From DATFKA01 sp042095835 (GTDB taxonomy: Bacteria > Bacteroidota > Bacteroidia > Chitinophagales > Saprospiraceae): a stretch of 37,106 bases of DNA. Under the pieces are notes generated by a model. That model was given only the letters and a program-made list of their open reading frames with translations, did not search any database and was not told the origin of the DNA. Shown here piece after piece: positions 15,987-23,888 of the stretch. The stretch is from positions 1 through 37,106 of the forward strand of contig JBELML010000051.1 of the NCBI GenBank assembly GCA_042095835.1, written 5' to 3'. Numbering within the stretch: the stretch's first letter is position 1; each line of letters opens with the position of its first letter. Position numbers and translations under genes: made by a program.

Positions 15987-18900
15987 AGTGCCAGAATTTG
16001 TTGAGAAAGTAGTTTTACGCTTTTGTTGGGCGATTTCCACCAACTCGCTGTCCAGGAAGGTAGGATTTTATAACCTAAATCACGCAATTCTTGTCGTTTT
16101 TCCATTTCCCACCGCAAGTCGGTATCTGACCCTTGCGCTAGTAGATCGTCTGCAATGATGGCTATGGTGGTCCCTAATGGTCCTGCCTGCCTGATACAAA
16201 GAGGAAGGATGATTTGAGCTACCTGCTCATTTCTGTTGATTTGCATTTCTGGTAGATAGCTTGCTAAGCGATTAGAAAGCTCATCATAAAAGGGTGTGCT
16301 GATATTCGCTTCAGCAGGAGCTTCCATTACTTGGTGAATACGTTTGGTTGTGATGTCATATTGCGCTTCATTATCGTTTTGCAGCGCTGACATCAAACTT
16401 AAATAGTTGAAGAATAGAAAATAGCCATTGGCTTCCTCCTGCTGAGCTACTTGGTCAATGGTTACATCAGAAAAAGAATGTACCAGATGAATTTGTTGCG
16501 ATCCTACGGCCATCAGTTCATTCAATTGCCTTTGGCCTGCTTTGGTATTCCAATAAGCGGCGTGCGGGCTGATCTCTCTATTGCTGGTATTACTATAAGT
16601 GGCCGCGAAGATTAATACATCGAATCGATCAGCTTGCAGCTCATCCAGTGCTAAAATCTGTAAACCGCTGTGTTCCATCTGTATCAATCTACTTTTGATG
16701 CTTGATTCCCCTGGTTCCTGAATGATACTAAGGACCTGGCTGGCTATGCCATCTCTCTGCTCGGCAGTAGAACTGACGAGGGCGATACGTGGGAAGGTCC
16801 GTTGGGCATTAGCAGGGATGTTGAATAATAGGTCAAGCACCTTTTGCTGTTCGGTCAGGTTTCTTCTAGTCTGCTCCTCATAATGACCGCCTACGGGATG
16901 TACGGCGATGCTATAATTGAACATATTCTTGACCGAAATACTGCTAGCTTGTAGTAGCTGTCCGATATGTCCAGGATAATATTGATGAATAAATTGTAAA
17001 GCCGGAGGATCAGCCTCTTGTTTTAAGTGATATTCAAGCAAGTCAGGTACATCATCATCTGTAATATAGCTTGCATCTCCAATAATTAAGGCTTGGTTAC
17101 CAAGATTGCGTAATCGCATGCCTAGATTTTGGTCAATGAATTGAGCTGCATCAAAGATGACCAAATCAAAACGAGGTGTATCACCGATAGATATAGAGCG
17201 CTCAACGGCAGTAGGAGAGCCTAAAATTAGCGGAAAATAATCGGTCAACTGATCACCCAGGCTGTTAAACAGTTGTGCTAACTTGACTTCAGTATTACTC
17301 TGGTCAAAAGGACGAAGGAGCCTTTTTAATCCTTTATTAGACTGCTCTTGCGTTTTTGACCATAAGTGAGCAATCTGCTGAGGGAGCTGCTGTAGGAAAG
17401 CAGTTTGTCGCTCCACAAAGGAATAATCACCAAAAGAACTTTCCGGCAAGGTCGCTACGTGTTTAGCAGACAGGAGTTTGCCCAGGTACCAATCTTCGAA
17501 AGCCGCTACCCAATTGTGGGGTTTCACACGGATAATAGCTTTGATTAATTCTTGTCGTTCTTTAGTTTGGTTAAGCCAAAAGGCTTGCCATTGATAAAAG
17601 GGTTTAAAGTCCCTCAAGTTGAGCCTTAGATTTTCTAACTGATCAATTAGCGCCTCAATTCTTTTTTGGCGCTGAGGGAAATTAAGCAAGGCAATGTTTT
17701 GATCTTCATCCAACAATTGGCTTTGGTTGAGTTCTTGTAGCGTTTGATCTAATCTAGCTTCCAGATCTAGGATACTGCCTTGCATTTTCAGGCTCGATAA
17801 AGCCGATTGATAGCTCAGCCTTTTTAATGCTTGTTCTCGGAGTAGCGGCGTCTCCTCAAACCACTCGGCTAATTTTTCCTGCGTTTGTTGCAGAAACGAT
17901 TGGATACCTCTGATGCTCTTTATTTGTTCGCCCTCTTTGACCTCGAATTCAAATTCGACCAAGGGTTGGAATTGTCGCAGAAAACGCTCGAAGTCTTGTT
18001 GTACTTTTTCTCGTTCGGCTTTAATCTTTTTGACCTTGCTAGAAAAAGGACTTAATAGCGACACCGAAGTATCTGAGCTCAACAGGAAATCACTACCGTA
18101 GGCATTGGTGTTATTGTCAATTTGCTGTAGTAGCTGCTGAATGGTTTCCTGATTACTGTAGTAGTTTTTGTGGAAATACTCTTCTAAGCGCTGTGCATAT
18201 TGATTAATACAGTTGATAAAGGCTTGTTGTAGTCCTGAAAATTGTTGAAGGAAAAAATTCAGTTTCGATTGGATAAATTCAAAGGACTCCTCTTGAGAAA
18301 GGCTACTAAATATTTGAGGATGAAGCCTTCTTAGTGGATGTCTGATGGTGCCCACTGCTTCAAATAGAGGCTGAGCTTGCCCCATCGCTTGACTCAATTC
18401 GGTAAACTCGCTGGGCGTATAGGAAAAATGGGAAGCAATAAATTGGGTGTTTAATAATTCTTTTCCGGCTCTGGCTTGACTTTTTAGGTATAAGCCAACG
18501 GTTTGGGACCAATCAAAGGGCCCAAACACTGGACGACGCACACTACGGGTGATTTGATCAGCTTTTTCCTTTTTTTGTTGGAGCTCATTGAGCTCTTTCT
18601 GGAATTCGGTCCCCTGAAAATTGGAAACTTGCGTAGGTGATTGTATCCGAGCATTTAAAATCGCTTTCAGGGTGGGAGCATTATCCTCTTGGTCTGGAAT
18701 CCAAAAAGAAAGGTAGCTCAATTGATATTGGACCAGAAAGGATTGAACCTCTTGAATGATTTCTTTTCGAGTACCCAGATAAAGCACTTTTTTGCCATTA
18801 CTGAGTGCATTGGAGATCAAAAATTGAATAAGATGTACTTTCCCGGAGCCTGCCTTACCTATGATGGTCGTGTCTTTTTGGGTATACAAGTGGTTGATCC

Positions 18901-19681
18901 CTCTTCTTTGACTAGGGTCCAGGTCTAATAAACCAAAATGGTGCTTCCACGTAAATTGACTTTCCGTGTTTTTGAAGACAACTTGTGGACTGGTGTCTTG
19001 CTTATTTTCAAAAGGTTGAAATAAACCAAGTAAGGCACTTTTGAGCAACAATTGTTGGGTATCCTGATCTACCCAATCTTTAGATTGAGGGTAAGAATGC
19101 CATGTTGAATCATGGGGCCATTCTATTTCTAATGCTGCGATCGCTTTCTGGAGGAATTGAGATTGAAAAGGGTGTGCTTTTAGCGATTTTTCTAATTCTT
19201 CCTGATTTTGTCCAAAATCAAGACGAGGATTCAGAAAAGGTGTGGAATCAGGCGGAAGCAGGATTTCCCAAGCATCTTTAAAATTGATCTTTGGACGCAA
19301 GTCCAAGGCTAAAAAGAAGATTGGGATGCTTTGTAGGCGACCTTCAACCCAAGTTTGTAGTATAGGGAATCCCAGGTATAGGAGCTGCTCGGCTTTTCTT
19401 TTTTTGGCGTTGCCCTGCTCAAAATAGAGATGTTGAAAAAGGACGCGCCACTCTTCTTTTAGTGTTATCTCAATGAGATCGTTGGTTCCATCCAGGAGGG
19501 CCTCGAGTTCATCTAGGGCGTCATTACTTAAATGGTCTTTTAAGAAATGCAAAAAGTCCAAACAGCGATGCTGATTGGGAAAAGCATAAGCGCTATTGTT
19601 GACCTCTTGAGAATAGAGGCCAGTAGCTCTAGTTTCCTGCGACGAGGTTTCGGATTGCTTCATAAATAGAAAAATAATCAT
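15968..19681 (-). CDS. SF1 helicase-like AAA protein with decayed ATPase and nuclease motifs
   Basis: The 1237-residue protein has the layout of large UPF1-like SF1 helicases with a C-terminal endonuclease-fold domain: LDPSQRRGINHLY (Q-motif-like), then Walker A, a long coiled-coil insert (about 360-740), Walker B, motifs III-VI and a Vsr/DUF559-like end. Key residues deviate. Walker A is GKAGSGKV at 275-282, with the Thr/Ser replaced by Val. Walker B is DAAQ at 844-847 where DEAS/DEAQ is usual, losing the catalytic Glu. Motif III is GDASY at 868-872 instead of GDxxQ. RQLNELMAVGSQ (from 1051) replaces RLNVAxTRA and lacks the arginine finger. The last 110 residues keep the nuclease-like LGYKILPSWTASWW end but not an obvious D-ExK. 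The frame is intact, so it is probably a conserved non-catalytic protein. It precedes and overlaps the DUF3267 gene. Confidence 0.8.
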   Translation of the reverse strand: MIIFLFMKQSETSSQETRATGLYSQEVNNSAYAFPNQHRCLDFLHFLKDHLSNDALDELEALLDGTNDLIEITLKEEWRVLFQHLYFEQGNAKKRKAEQLLYLGFPILQTWVEGRLQSIPIFFLALDLRPKINFKDAWEILLPPDSTPFLNPRLDFGQNQEELEKSLKAHPFQSQFLQKAIAALEIEWPHDSTWHSYPQSKDWVDQDTQQLLLKSALLGLFQPFENKQDTSPQVVFKNTESQFTWKHHFGLLDLDPSQRRGINHLYTQKDTTIIGKAGSGKVHLIQFLISNALSNGKKVLYLGTRKEIIQEVQSFLVQYQLSYLSFWIPDQEDNAPTLKAILNARIQSPTQVSNFQGTEFQKELNELQQKKEKADQITRSVRRPVFGPFDWSQTVGLYLKSQARAGKELLNTQFIASHFSYTPSEFTELSQAMGQAQPLFEAVGTIRHPLRRLHPQIFSSLSQEESFEFIQSKLNFFLQQFSGLQQAFINCINQYAQRLEEYFHKNYYSNQETIQQLLQQIDNNTNAYGSDFLLSSDTSVSLLSPFSSKVKKIKAEREKVQQDFERFLRQFQPLVEFEFEVKEGEQIKSIRGIQSFLQQTQEKLAEWFEETPLLREQALKRLSYQSALSSLKMQGSILDLEARLDQTLQELNQSQLLDEDQNIALLNFPQRQKRIEALIDQLENLRLNLRDFKPFYQWQAFWLNQTKERQELIKAIIRVKPHNWVAAFEDWYLGKLLSAKHVATLPESSFGDYSFVERQTAFLQQLPQQIAHLWSKTQEQSNKGLKRLLRPFDQSNTEVKLAQLFNSLGDQLTDYFPLILGSPTAVERSISIGDTPRFDLVIFDAAQFIDQNLGMRLRNLGNQALIIGDASYITDDDVPDLLEYHLKQEADPPALQFIHQYYPGHIGQLLQASSISVKNMFNYSIAVHPVGGHYEEQTRRNLTEQQKVLDLLFNIPANAQRTFPRIALVSSTAEQRDGIASQVLSIIQEPGESSIKSRLIQMEHSGLQILALDELQADRFDVLIFAATYSNTSNREISPHAAYWNTKAGQRQLNELMAVGSQQIHLVHSFSDVTIDQVAQQEEANGYFLFFNYLSLMSALQNDNEAQYDITTKRIHQVMEAPAEANISTPFYDELSNRLASYLPEMQINRNEQVAQIILPLCIRQAGPLGTTIAIIADDLLAQGSDTDLRWEMEKRQELRDLGYKILPSWTASWWKSPNKSVKLLSQQILALWEETS

Positions 19682-19976
19682 TTTTCATTTATATATCCAA
19701 AAGGCCAAACGTAAAATCATTTTAGGGCTATTTCAGCGGCTTTAATCGCTTCTACTAGTCAGGAGTAAATGAGCGTTTAACAATAAGTAAGTGAGAAATT
19801 AAAGTATGAAAGTTTGCCTGAACAAAATGCCTTAAATGATTTAAATCATACTTCTATAACGAGAATAAAATAGCATTCCGCAGCATTATTTTGTATATTT
19901 AGTATCTGACGGTCAAGGACTTAAGTTTGTTTAATCTTTTGATCCTTAATCAGTCCCAACCTTAAACAAAAAAGGT

Positions 19977-20720
19977 ATGATACCTAATATTGCAGTAATT
20001 TTAACCGACGAGCGTAAAAAGATCATTTGGGTAAATGACGATTTTACGTATATTACTGGTTACTCCATGAGTGAAGCACTCGGGAAAAAACCAGGAGAGC
20101 TCTTACAAGGTCCGAATACCGAAAAAGAAATTGTTCTCAAAATCAGAAAAGGTTTAGAGACCAATACGCCTCTAAAAGAGGAAATTACCAACTATCGTAA
20201 GAATGGGGAGGAATACATCTGTAAATTAGTTATTCATCCTATTTTTAATAAAGAGCATGAGTTAACCAACTTTATTGCCTTTGAGATTGATGGTGATGAG
20301 AGCCTGGATGAAGCGAAAATCCCGCTACTCAGCCTTAATGAAAAATACAAGTCTAGTAGTTTGAAAGGCGTCGAAGAGGTCAAACTCTATGCTCAACTCC
20401 GAACATTGATGGAGCGAGAGGAATATTATCTTGATCCTAATCTAACCCTCAAGACTGTAGCAGACTTGCTAGGAACGAATACAAAATACCTTTCTCAGGT
20501 GGTCAATAACCAAGCAGGATGCAATTTCCAGCAATTCATTAATGCCTATCGAGTAGAAGAGGCCAAAAGTAAGATCACCAGCGATGAGTATAATAACCTA
20601 ACCTTATATGGTATAGCATTACACTGTGGATTTAAGAATAAATCTACTTTTTACAAGGTTTTTAAGGAGTTTATCGACATGACTCCCAGAGAATTTATGC
20701 TTAATCATAATCAATCCTAA
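19977..20720 (+). CDS. PAS domain - AraC-type HTH transcriptional regulator
   Basis: Residues 1 to about 108 form a PAS domain of the LOV-like subclass (VNDDFTYITGYSMSEALGKK, then LLQGPNT and NYRKNGEEY). The position of the photoactive Cys in LOV domains (NCRFLQ) is replaced in GKKPGELLQG at 36-45, so flavin-adduct photochemistry is not expected. Residues of about 135-245 are an AraC-family double HTH (LTLKTVADLLGTNTKYLSQV, then GIALHCGFKNKSTFYKVFKE and TPREF). It should be a cytoplasmic DNA-binding regulator with its own sensor domain; ligand and targets are unknown. The ATG follows AAAAAGG by 2 bp. The 295 bp upstream hold no gene that I can see. A strong inverted repeat lies 120 bp downstream. 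Confidence 0.88.
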   Translation: MIPNIAVILTDERKKIIWVNDDFTYITGYSMSEALGKKPGELLQGPNTEKEIVLKIRKGLETNTPLKEEITNYRKNGEEYICKLVIHPIFNKEHELTNFIAFEIDGDESLDEAKIPLLSLNEKYKSSSLKGVEEVKLYAQLRTLMEREEYYLDPNLTLKTVADLLGTNTKYLSQVVNNQAGCNFQQFINAYRVEEAKSKITSDEYNNLTLYGIALHCGFKNKSTFYKVFKEFIDMTPREFMLNHNQS

Positions 20721-20840
20721 TCTATCAAGCTGATTTTCAGCCAAAAGCAAGACATATATTCTTAAGAACGGACCGGCTTACCGCAAAACTTATTGACTTT
20801 CCTTTGAGTTTAATCGAACTTTAAAATGTGAACAATTTGA

Positions 20841-20874
20841 CCTTTTGAGGTGAATATACTCACCTTGTAAAAGG
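20841..20874. promoter_or_regulatory. Inverted repeat between the PAS-AraC gene and a small ORF
   Basis: AGGTGA (20848-20853) and TCACCT (20860-20865) flank ATATAC. Outside them, CCTTTT (20841-20846) pairs with AAAAGG (20869-20874). The nested symmetry could be an operator for a dimeric regulator, perhaps the upstream PAS-AraC protein, or the 3' hairpin of its transcript. Confidence 0.4.
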
Positions 20875-20952
20875 CATCTCGCGTTTCACAATGATCTATA
20901 ATATCGGCCTTGTAGATGATTGATATTTGTAGTCGAACAAACAGAAAACATC

Positions 20953-21177
20953 ATGGGTGGTATGAAAGAGTTAGTTGGGCTTCTGTTTTGGATGGACAAC
21001 GAAAAGATGTCCAAACTCAAAGCAGTGCAAAGTGGTGAGCGGGACCTTCCCAAGAATAAACAGGAAATTATCGAATACCTCAGGTCTCAGAATAAGCAGC
21101 ACCATCACAATGGTAGGCTACCTATTCCTAAAACCAAATCGAACCAAAATGGACAAGATCCTCGAAGAGTAGAATAA
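20953..21177 (+). CDS. Small hypothetical protein
   Basis: This is a 74-codon frame starting MGGMKELVGLLFWMDNEKMS. An upstream TTG at 20920 and an ATG at 20962 are alternative starts. The N-terminal half is helical and mildly amphipathic; the C-terminal half is Lys/Gln/Asn-rich, with a QHHHNG cluster, and probably disordered. I do not recognise it. In its favour, it fills the gap between the regulator and the convergent lipoprotein gene and ends exactly in a hairpin with a downstream T-run that terminates plus-strand transcription. Against it are its short length and unusual composition. Confidence 0.4.
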   Translation: MGGMKELVGLLFWMDNEKMSKLKAVQSGERDLPKNKQEIIEYLRSQNKQHHHNGRLPIPKTKSNQNGQDPRRVE

Positions 21178-21188
21178 CCCTATTCTAC
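21169..21188 (+). terminator. Hairpin terminator spanning two convergent stop codons
   Basis: GTAGAATA (21169-21176) and TATTCTAC (21181-21188) form a perfect 8-bp stem around ACCC, followed by six T residues on the plus strand. The stop codons of the small ORF and of the minus-strand lipoprotein gene both lie inside it. The T-run is present only in the plus direction. Confidence 0.7.
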
Positions 21189-21746
21189 TTTTTTCCCATT
21201 CTGATAAGTGTATTCCAAGTTGACATTGCCATCATCATCAAAGTAGATGTACTTGCCATGCATCTCTCCATCTTTATAGCCAATCTCTTTTTTTATATTT
21301 CCATTGGCCGTATCGTATTCTCTATAGAATCCGTCTAATTTGCCATCCTTATAGTTGGCTTCTTTTTCGGCTCGTCCAAACCTATAGGTGCCCCAAGGTC
21401 CATGTAGTTGATTGTTTTTATAAAAAGCTTTGACCTCCATTTGACCTCGATTGTTGAATTCAAAATAAGGCCCATTCGCTAAGCCATCGACATAGCTGAT
21501 TAATTTTTGAGGATAGGGTTTGCCCGGATGGTAAGTGACCCAAGCTCCAAACTTCTGCCCATTGAGCAATTGACCAACTTCAAGTGTGGTACCATCTTCA
21601 TAGAGTTTGGAGACTTTTTGGATATTAGAGCCAGGGATAGCTTCTACCTCAAACTCGCTCAGATCGGCAGGAAGTGGCGCAGAGGTCGGTGAATTACAAG
21701 TAGTCAAAAAAAGTAGTAGTCCAGCAAATACAAAAAGATACTTCAT
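21180..21746 (-). CDS. YwqK/MORN-repeat lipoprotein
   Basis: The N-terminus MKYLFVFAGLLLFLTTCNS has a lipobox (LTTC, C17), so the product should be a periplasmic or outer-membrane lipoprotein. From about residue 45 it consists of MORN-type repeats of 20-25 residues of the form Y-x-D/N-G-x-x-x-G-x-(W/Y)-x-x-Y, such as YKDGKLDGFYREYD and YKDGEMHGKYIYFDDDG. This places it with proteins usually annotated as YwqK-family antitoxins; that name comes from a Bacillus system, and no toxin gene is adjacent. It is convergent with the small ORF and divergent from the DUF4340 gene. The repeats probably form a flat beta sheet for protein or surface binding; the role is unknown. Confidence 0.82.
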   Translation of the reverse strand: MKYLFVFAGLLLFLTTCNSPTSAPLPADLSEFEVEAIPGSNIQKVSKLYEDGTTLEVGQLLNGQKFGAWVTYHPGKPYPQKLISYVDGLANGPYFEFNNRGQMEVKAFYKNNQLHGPWGTYRFGRAEKEANYKDGKLDGFYREYDTANGNIKKEIGYKDGEMHGKYIYFDDDGNVNLEYTYQNGKKVE

Positions 21747-21837
21747 AATTTACTATTTTGGTTTTTCCACAAAAAAACAAAATTTAATCCAATTTTTGGG
21801 CTATGATTTTCCTCAAAAATAGGTATTCTGGACGATT

Positions 21838-22767
21838 ATGAAACTACGGTCCATCTTCCTGATTATTGTCACACTTTTTACGTTAACCTATCTTGGTCAA
21901 CGCTTTTTACCTTATTTTCAGCAGCCCGTAGACAATTTGAGTGTACCCATCCTCCATGCTGATCCTGAACAGATTTATTCCTTAATACTGGGTAAAGGAG
22001 GAGAGGAACTGGTCTTGACCAAAGAAGACCAAAGGTGGATTGCCTCTAATGGGCAATGGAGTAATGCTTTGCCTGCTACCAGAATCGATAGATTATTAGC
22101 TGATCTACAAGAGGTTAAAGCCCTCGGTATCTCCTCTCAAAGGGCGATCGACCAAGACGATTTTAAAGTGAGTAAAGGCAGAGGGTCTGAGGTGAGAATT
22201 TTCCAGCATGATCAACCAAACATTCATTTTTTTACGGGTACCACTATAGTAGGTGACAGTCTCCTTAGAAAGGCTGGATTCCTCAGGAATCAAGGAGCTA
22301 ATATCATCTATGAAGTAGATACACAGCTCGTCCAACAGTTGGAGCTTCCTTTTTCGGCTTATCGAAATAATGCTTTGGCCAGATTTGAAGCCCATACGGT
22401 AGCAGCTCTCCAGTATTTTAAAAGAGATAGTTTAAGTTTTGAGTTGGCCTATGTGGATAGCCTTTGGTTGGATAGTCAGGGAAACCTTTTCACCGAGCAA
22501 GCGATACGAGATTGGTTAAAGGAGATCAGCCAAATAGACGGTGGCCAATTTTCAGATCGATTCAATGAAATTGAGAGTCGCGAACAATTGGCGGAGCAAC
22601 TCTTTATAAAATCCGCTCAAGGGGCCAATATTTGTAGTATTAATTTCTACTACAAAAATGATCTAAAAGATGGGCCATTTGTTATTCAATCGAGTCAATT
22701 TCCAGAACGCTTTTACTTAAGTGATTCTACCGGATTATATCAAAAGCTGAAACTATGGGTGCAGTAA
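21838..22767 (+). CDS. DUF4340-like exported/membrane-anchored protein
   Basis: A single N-terminal membrane segment (about residues 5-20, SIFLIIVTLFTLTYLGQRFL) leads into an extracytoplasmic domain. The pattern is that of DUF4340 proteins: ELVLTKEDQRWIASNGQWSN resembles the repeated (I/L)xLxKxxxxWxI unit, followed by TRIDRLLADLQEVKAL. DUF4340 proteins occur next to gliding or ABC-exporter genes in Bacteroidota, but no such partner is seen here. Its 3' end overlaps the following membrane protein gene by 13 bp, so the two are probably translationally coupled. The family call is moderate and no catalytic residues are evident. Confidence 0.65.
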   Translation: MKLRSIFLIIVTLFTLTYLGQRFLPYFQQPVDNLSVPILHADPEQIYSLILGKGGEELVLTKEDQRWIASNGQWSNALPATRIDRLLADLQEVKALGISSQRAIDQDDFKVSKGRGSEVRIFQHDQPNIHFFTGTTIVGDSLLRKAGFLRNQGANIIYEVDTQLVQQLELPFSAYRNNALARFEAHTVAALQYFKRDSLSFELAYVDSLWLDSQGNLFTEQAIRDWLKEISQIDGGQFSDRFNEIESREQLAEQLFIKSAQGANICSINFYYKNDLKDGPFVIQSSQFPERFYLSDSTGLYQKLKLWVQ

Positions 22768-23231
22768 TACAAGTCTTTGAAGCAACGGATCAGTCCTTTC
22801 AAAATGGTCAATATTGGGCAATTGGCATTGCTATCTTATGTATAGTGATCTCTGTTTTTATCCTTTTTCTGAAAAAGCAAATCAGCTATAACTATCGACT
22901 CCTTTTGTCGATGCTATTCTTCTTTTTTGCCACCACCGCTGCCGGAAAAGCATATCTCGACGAGCTTACTCGTGGCGAACAGGGCGTGATTACCATTCAT
23001 GAAAAAGGCATTGCTGTGCCGCAAGGGACCTACGAGTATGCCGAAATCAGAGATGCTTTTATTTATACAGATCAGCAAAAGTCTATGGTCAACCCCAATT
23101 TGGTCCAAAAGACCGCTAAATCTTTAATGATTGAATTGAATGATGGCAAGCGCTTGCAATTCCAGGAGGCTTATTATCCGATCCGCGAGATTTTTGATAC
23201 TTTAAAAAATCAGGTGAATAAAAGAAATTAA
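22755..23231 (+). CDS. Two-helix membrane protein with a PH-like tail, unknown function
   Basis: The 158-residue protein has hydrophobic segments at about 20-40 (WAIGIAILCIVISVFILFL) and 48-65 (LLLSMLFFFFATTAAGKAYL). A soluble C-terminal domain of about 85 residues follows (GVITIHEKGIAVPQGTYEYA, then DGKRLQFQEAYYPIREIFDTL), which is reminiscent of bacterial PH-like domains. It starts inside the end of the DUF4340 gene (13-bp overlap). Its stop codon overlaps that of the convergent Nudix gene by a few bases. The start at 22755 gives a short N-terminal segment before the first helix. I do not recognise a named family, and the function is unknown. Confidence 0.65.
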   Translation: MGAVIQVFEATDQSFQNGQYWAIGIAILCIVISVFILFLKKQISYNYRLLLSMLFFFFATTAAGKAYLDELTRGEQGVITIHEKGIAVPQGTYEYAEIRDAFIYTDQQKSMVNPNLVQKTAKSLMIELNDGKRLQFQEAYYPIREIFDTLKNQVNKRN

Positions 23232-23854
23232 GCGCCCAATCCATCCTTGACTACATTCTGTATGGTTCTATACATTGGATAATCACCCTCTAAAAACTGC
23301 TGAGGTTCAATCCATATCGCCTGTTCGATGTCTTCTTCCGTTTGAGGCGTGAGCAAAGTATCAACCGTTTCCATGATATACCAGTGCGTTTTCTTGAGTA
23401 CCCGCTTGCCAGATTTAAGTCGGTAGGTGTGAAAACTTGGTTGTAGTGGCGATTTTATAGTGACTTGTTCTATGCCTGTCTCCTCTTGTACCTCTCGGAT
23501 AGCGGCGATTTTGGGTGTTTCTCCCGGATCAATTTTGCCTTTAGGAAGATCCCAGGAGCCTCTGCGGTAAATGGCTAGCACTTTATTTTCTGGATTCAAA
23601 ATATAACCTCCAGCGGCTTCTATCCATTTAAAGTGCGATTGGAAATCTTTTACCAGCTGGTCGTAATCCTCGGTATATAGATAGACCATCTCGAATCGCT
23701 GTGATTTTTCCAGCATATCTATATAATTAAGCAGCATTTTAGCTATTCCAGGGTACCTAGTCACCAGCCGAGTGGGCGATGCCATAGGTAAGTCTTGATT
23801 AGATTCTAGCTTTGCGAGTATTAAAGGTGTTTCATTAATGTAGATTTTGTACAT
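23228..23854 (-). CDS. Nudix hydrolase
   Basis: The Nudix box is complete at residues 106-128: G106, E112, R120, E121, E124, E125, G127 in GKIDPGETPK...REVQEETGI. It coordinates Mg2+ for hydrolysis of a nucleoside diphosphate linked to another group. An extra N-terminal domain of about 80 residues (MYKIYINETPLIL...) precedes it, a form common in Bacteroidota homologues found beside pyrE (from memory). The reading frame extends to a TTG at 23878. The ATG at 23854 gives the typical N-terminus and leaves 34 bp to the divergent pyrE. The substrate is unknown; the pairing with pyrE hints at nucleotide housekeeping (inference). Confidence 0.9.
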   Translation of the reverse strand: MYKIYINETPLILAKLESNQDLPMASPTRLVTRYPGIAKMLLNYIDMLEKSQRFEMVYLYTEDYDQLVKDFQSHFKWIEAAGGYILNPENKVLAIYRRGSWDLPKGKIDPGETPKIAAIREVQEETGIEQVTIKSPLQPSFHTYRLKSGKRVLKKTHWYIMETVDTLLTPQTEEDIEQAIWIEPQQFLEGDYPMYRTIQNVVKDGLGA

Positions 23855-23857
23855 TTG
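23850..23857 (+). promoter_or_regulatory. pyrE: TAnnTTTG element for pyrE overlapping the Nudix start codon
   Basis: TACATTTG is an exact match to TAnnTTTG and ends 31 bp before the pyrE ATG. It physically overlaps the Nudix ATG (23852-23854, minus strand). With only 34 bp between the divergent starts, their promoters must overlap each other's 5' ends. No clear TTG box is seen upstream. Confidence 0.4.
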
Positions 23858-23888
23858 CCCTTCGATTAAAAAAGTCAAGTAATAAAAG

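Noticed and set aside
15987..16043. Longer DUF3267 protein from a TTG at 16043
   Set aside because: It would overlap the helicase-like gene by 76 bp, and the added residues precede a normal ATG; the 19-bp overlap is more likely.
15968..19681. Pseudogene of a helicase
   Set aside because: The frame is open for 1237 codons, codon use resembles its neighbours, and the hydrophobic core motifs are kept. Decay is confined to catalytic residues.
15968..19681. Active anti-phage defence island around the helicase-like gene
   Set aside because: No methyltransferase, toxin, reverse transcriptase, integrase or other defence gene is nearby, and the helicase and nuclease motifs look inactive.
19977..20110. 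LOV photoreceptor domain
   Set aside because: The sequence is LOV-like, but the Cys that forms the flavin adduct is replaced (GKKPGELLQG), so a blue-light function is not supported.
20759..20768. 10-bp palindrome TTCTTAAGAA
   Set aside because: It is short and AT-rich, with no flanking structure; expected by chance in this length of sequence.
21180..21746. Antitoxin of a toxin-antitoxin pair, as the YwqK family name suggests
   Set aside because: It is a lipoprotein with MORN repeats and has no toxin-like partner. The short neighbour on the other strand is convergent and not toxin-like.
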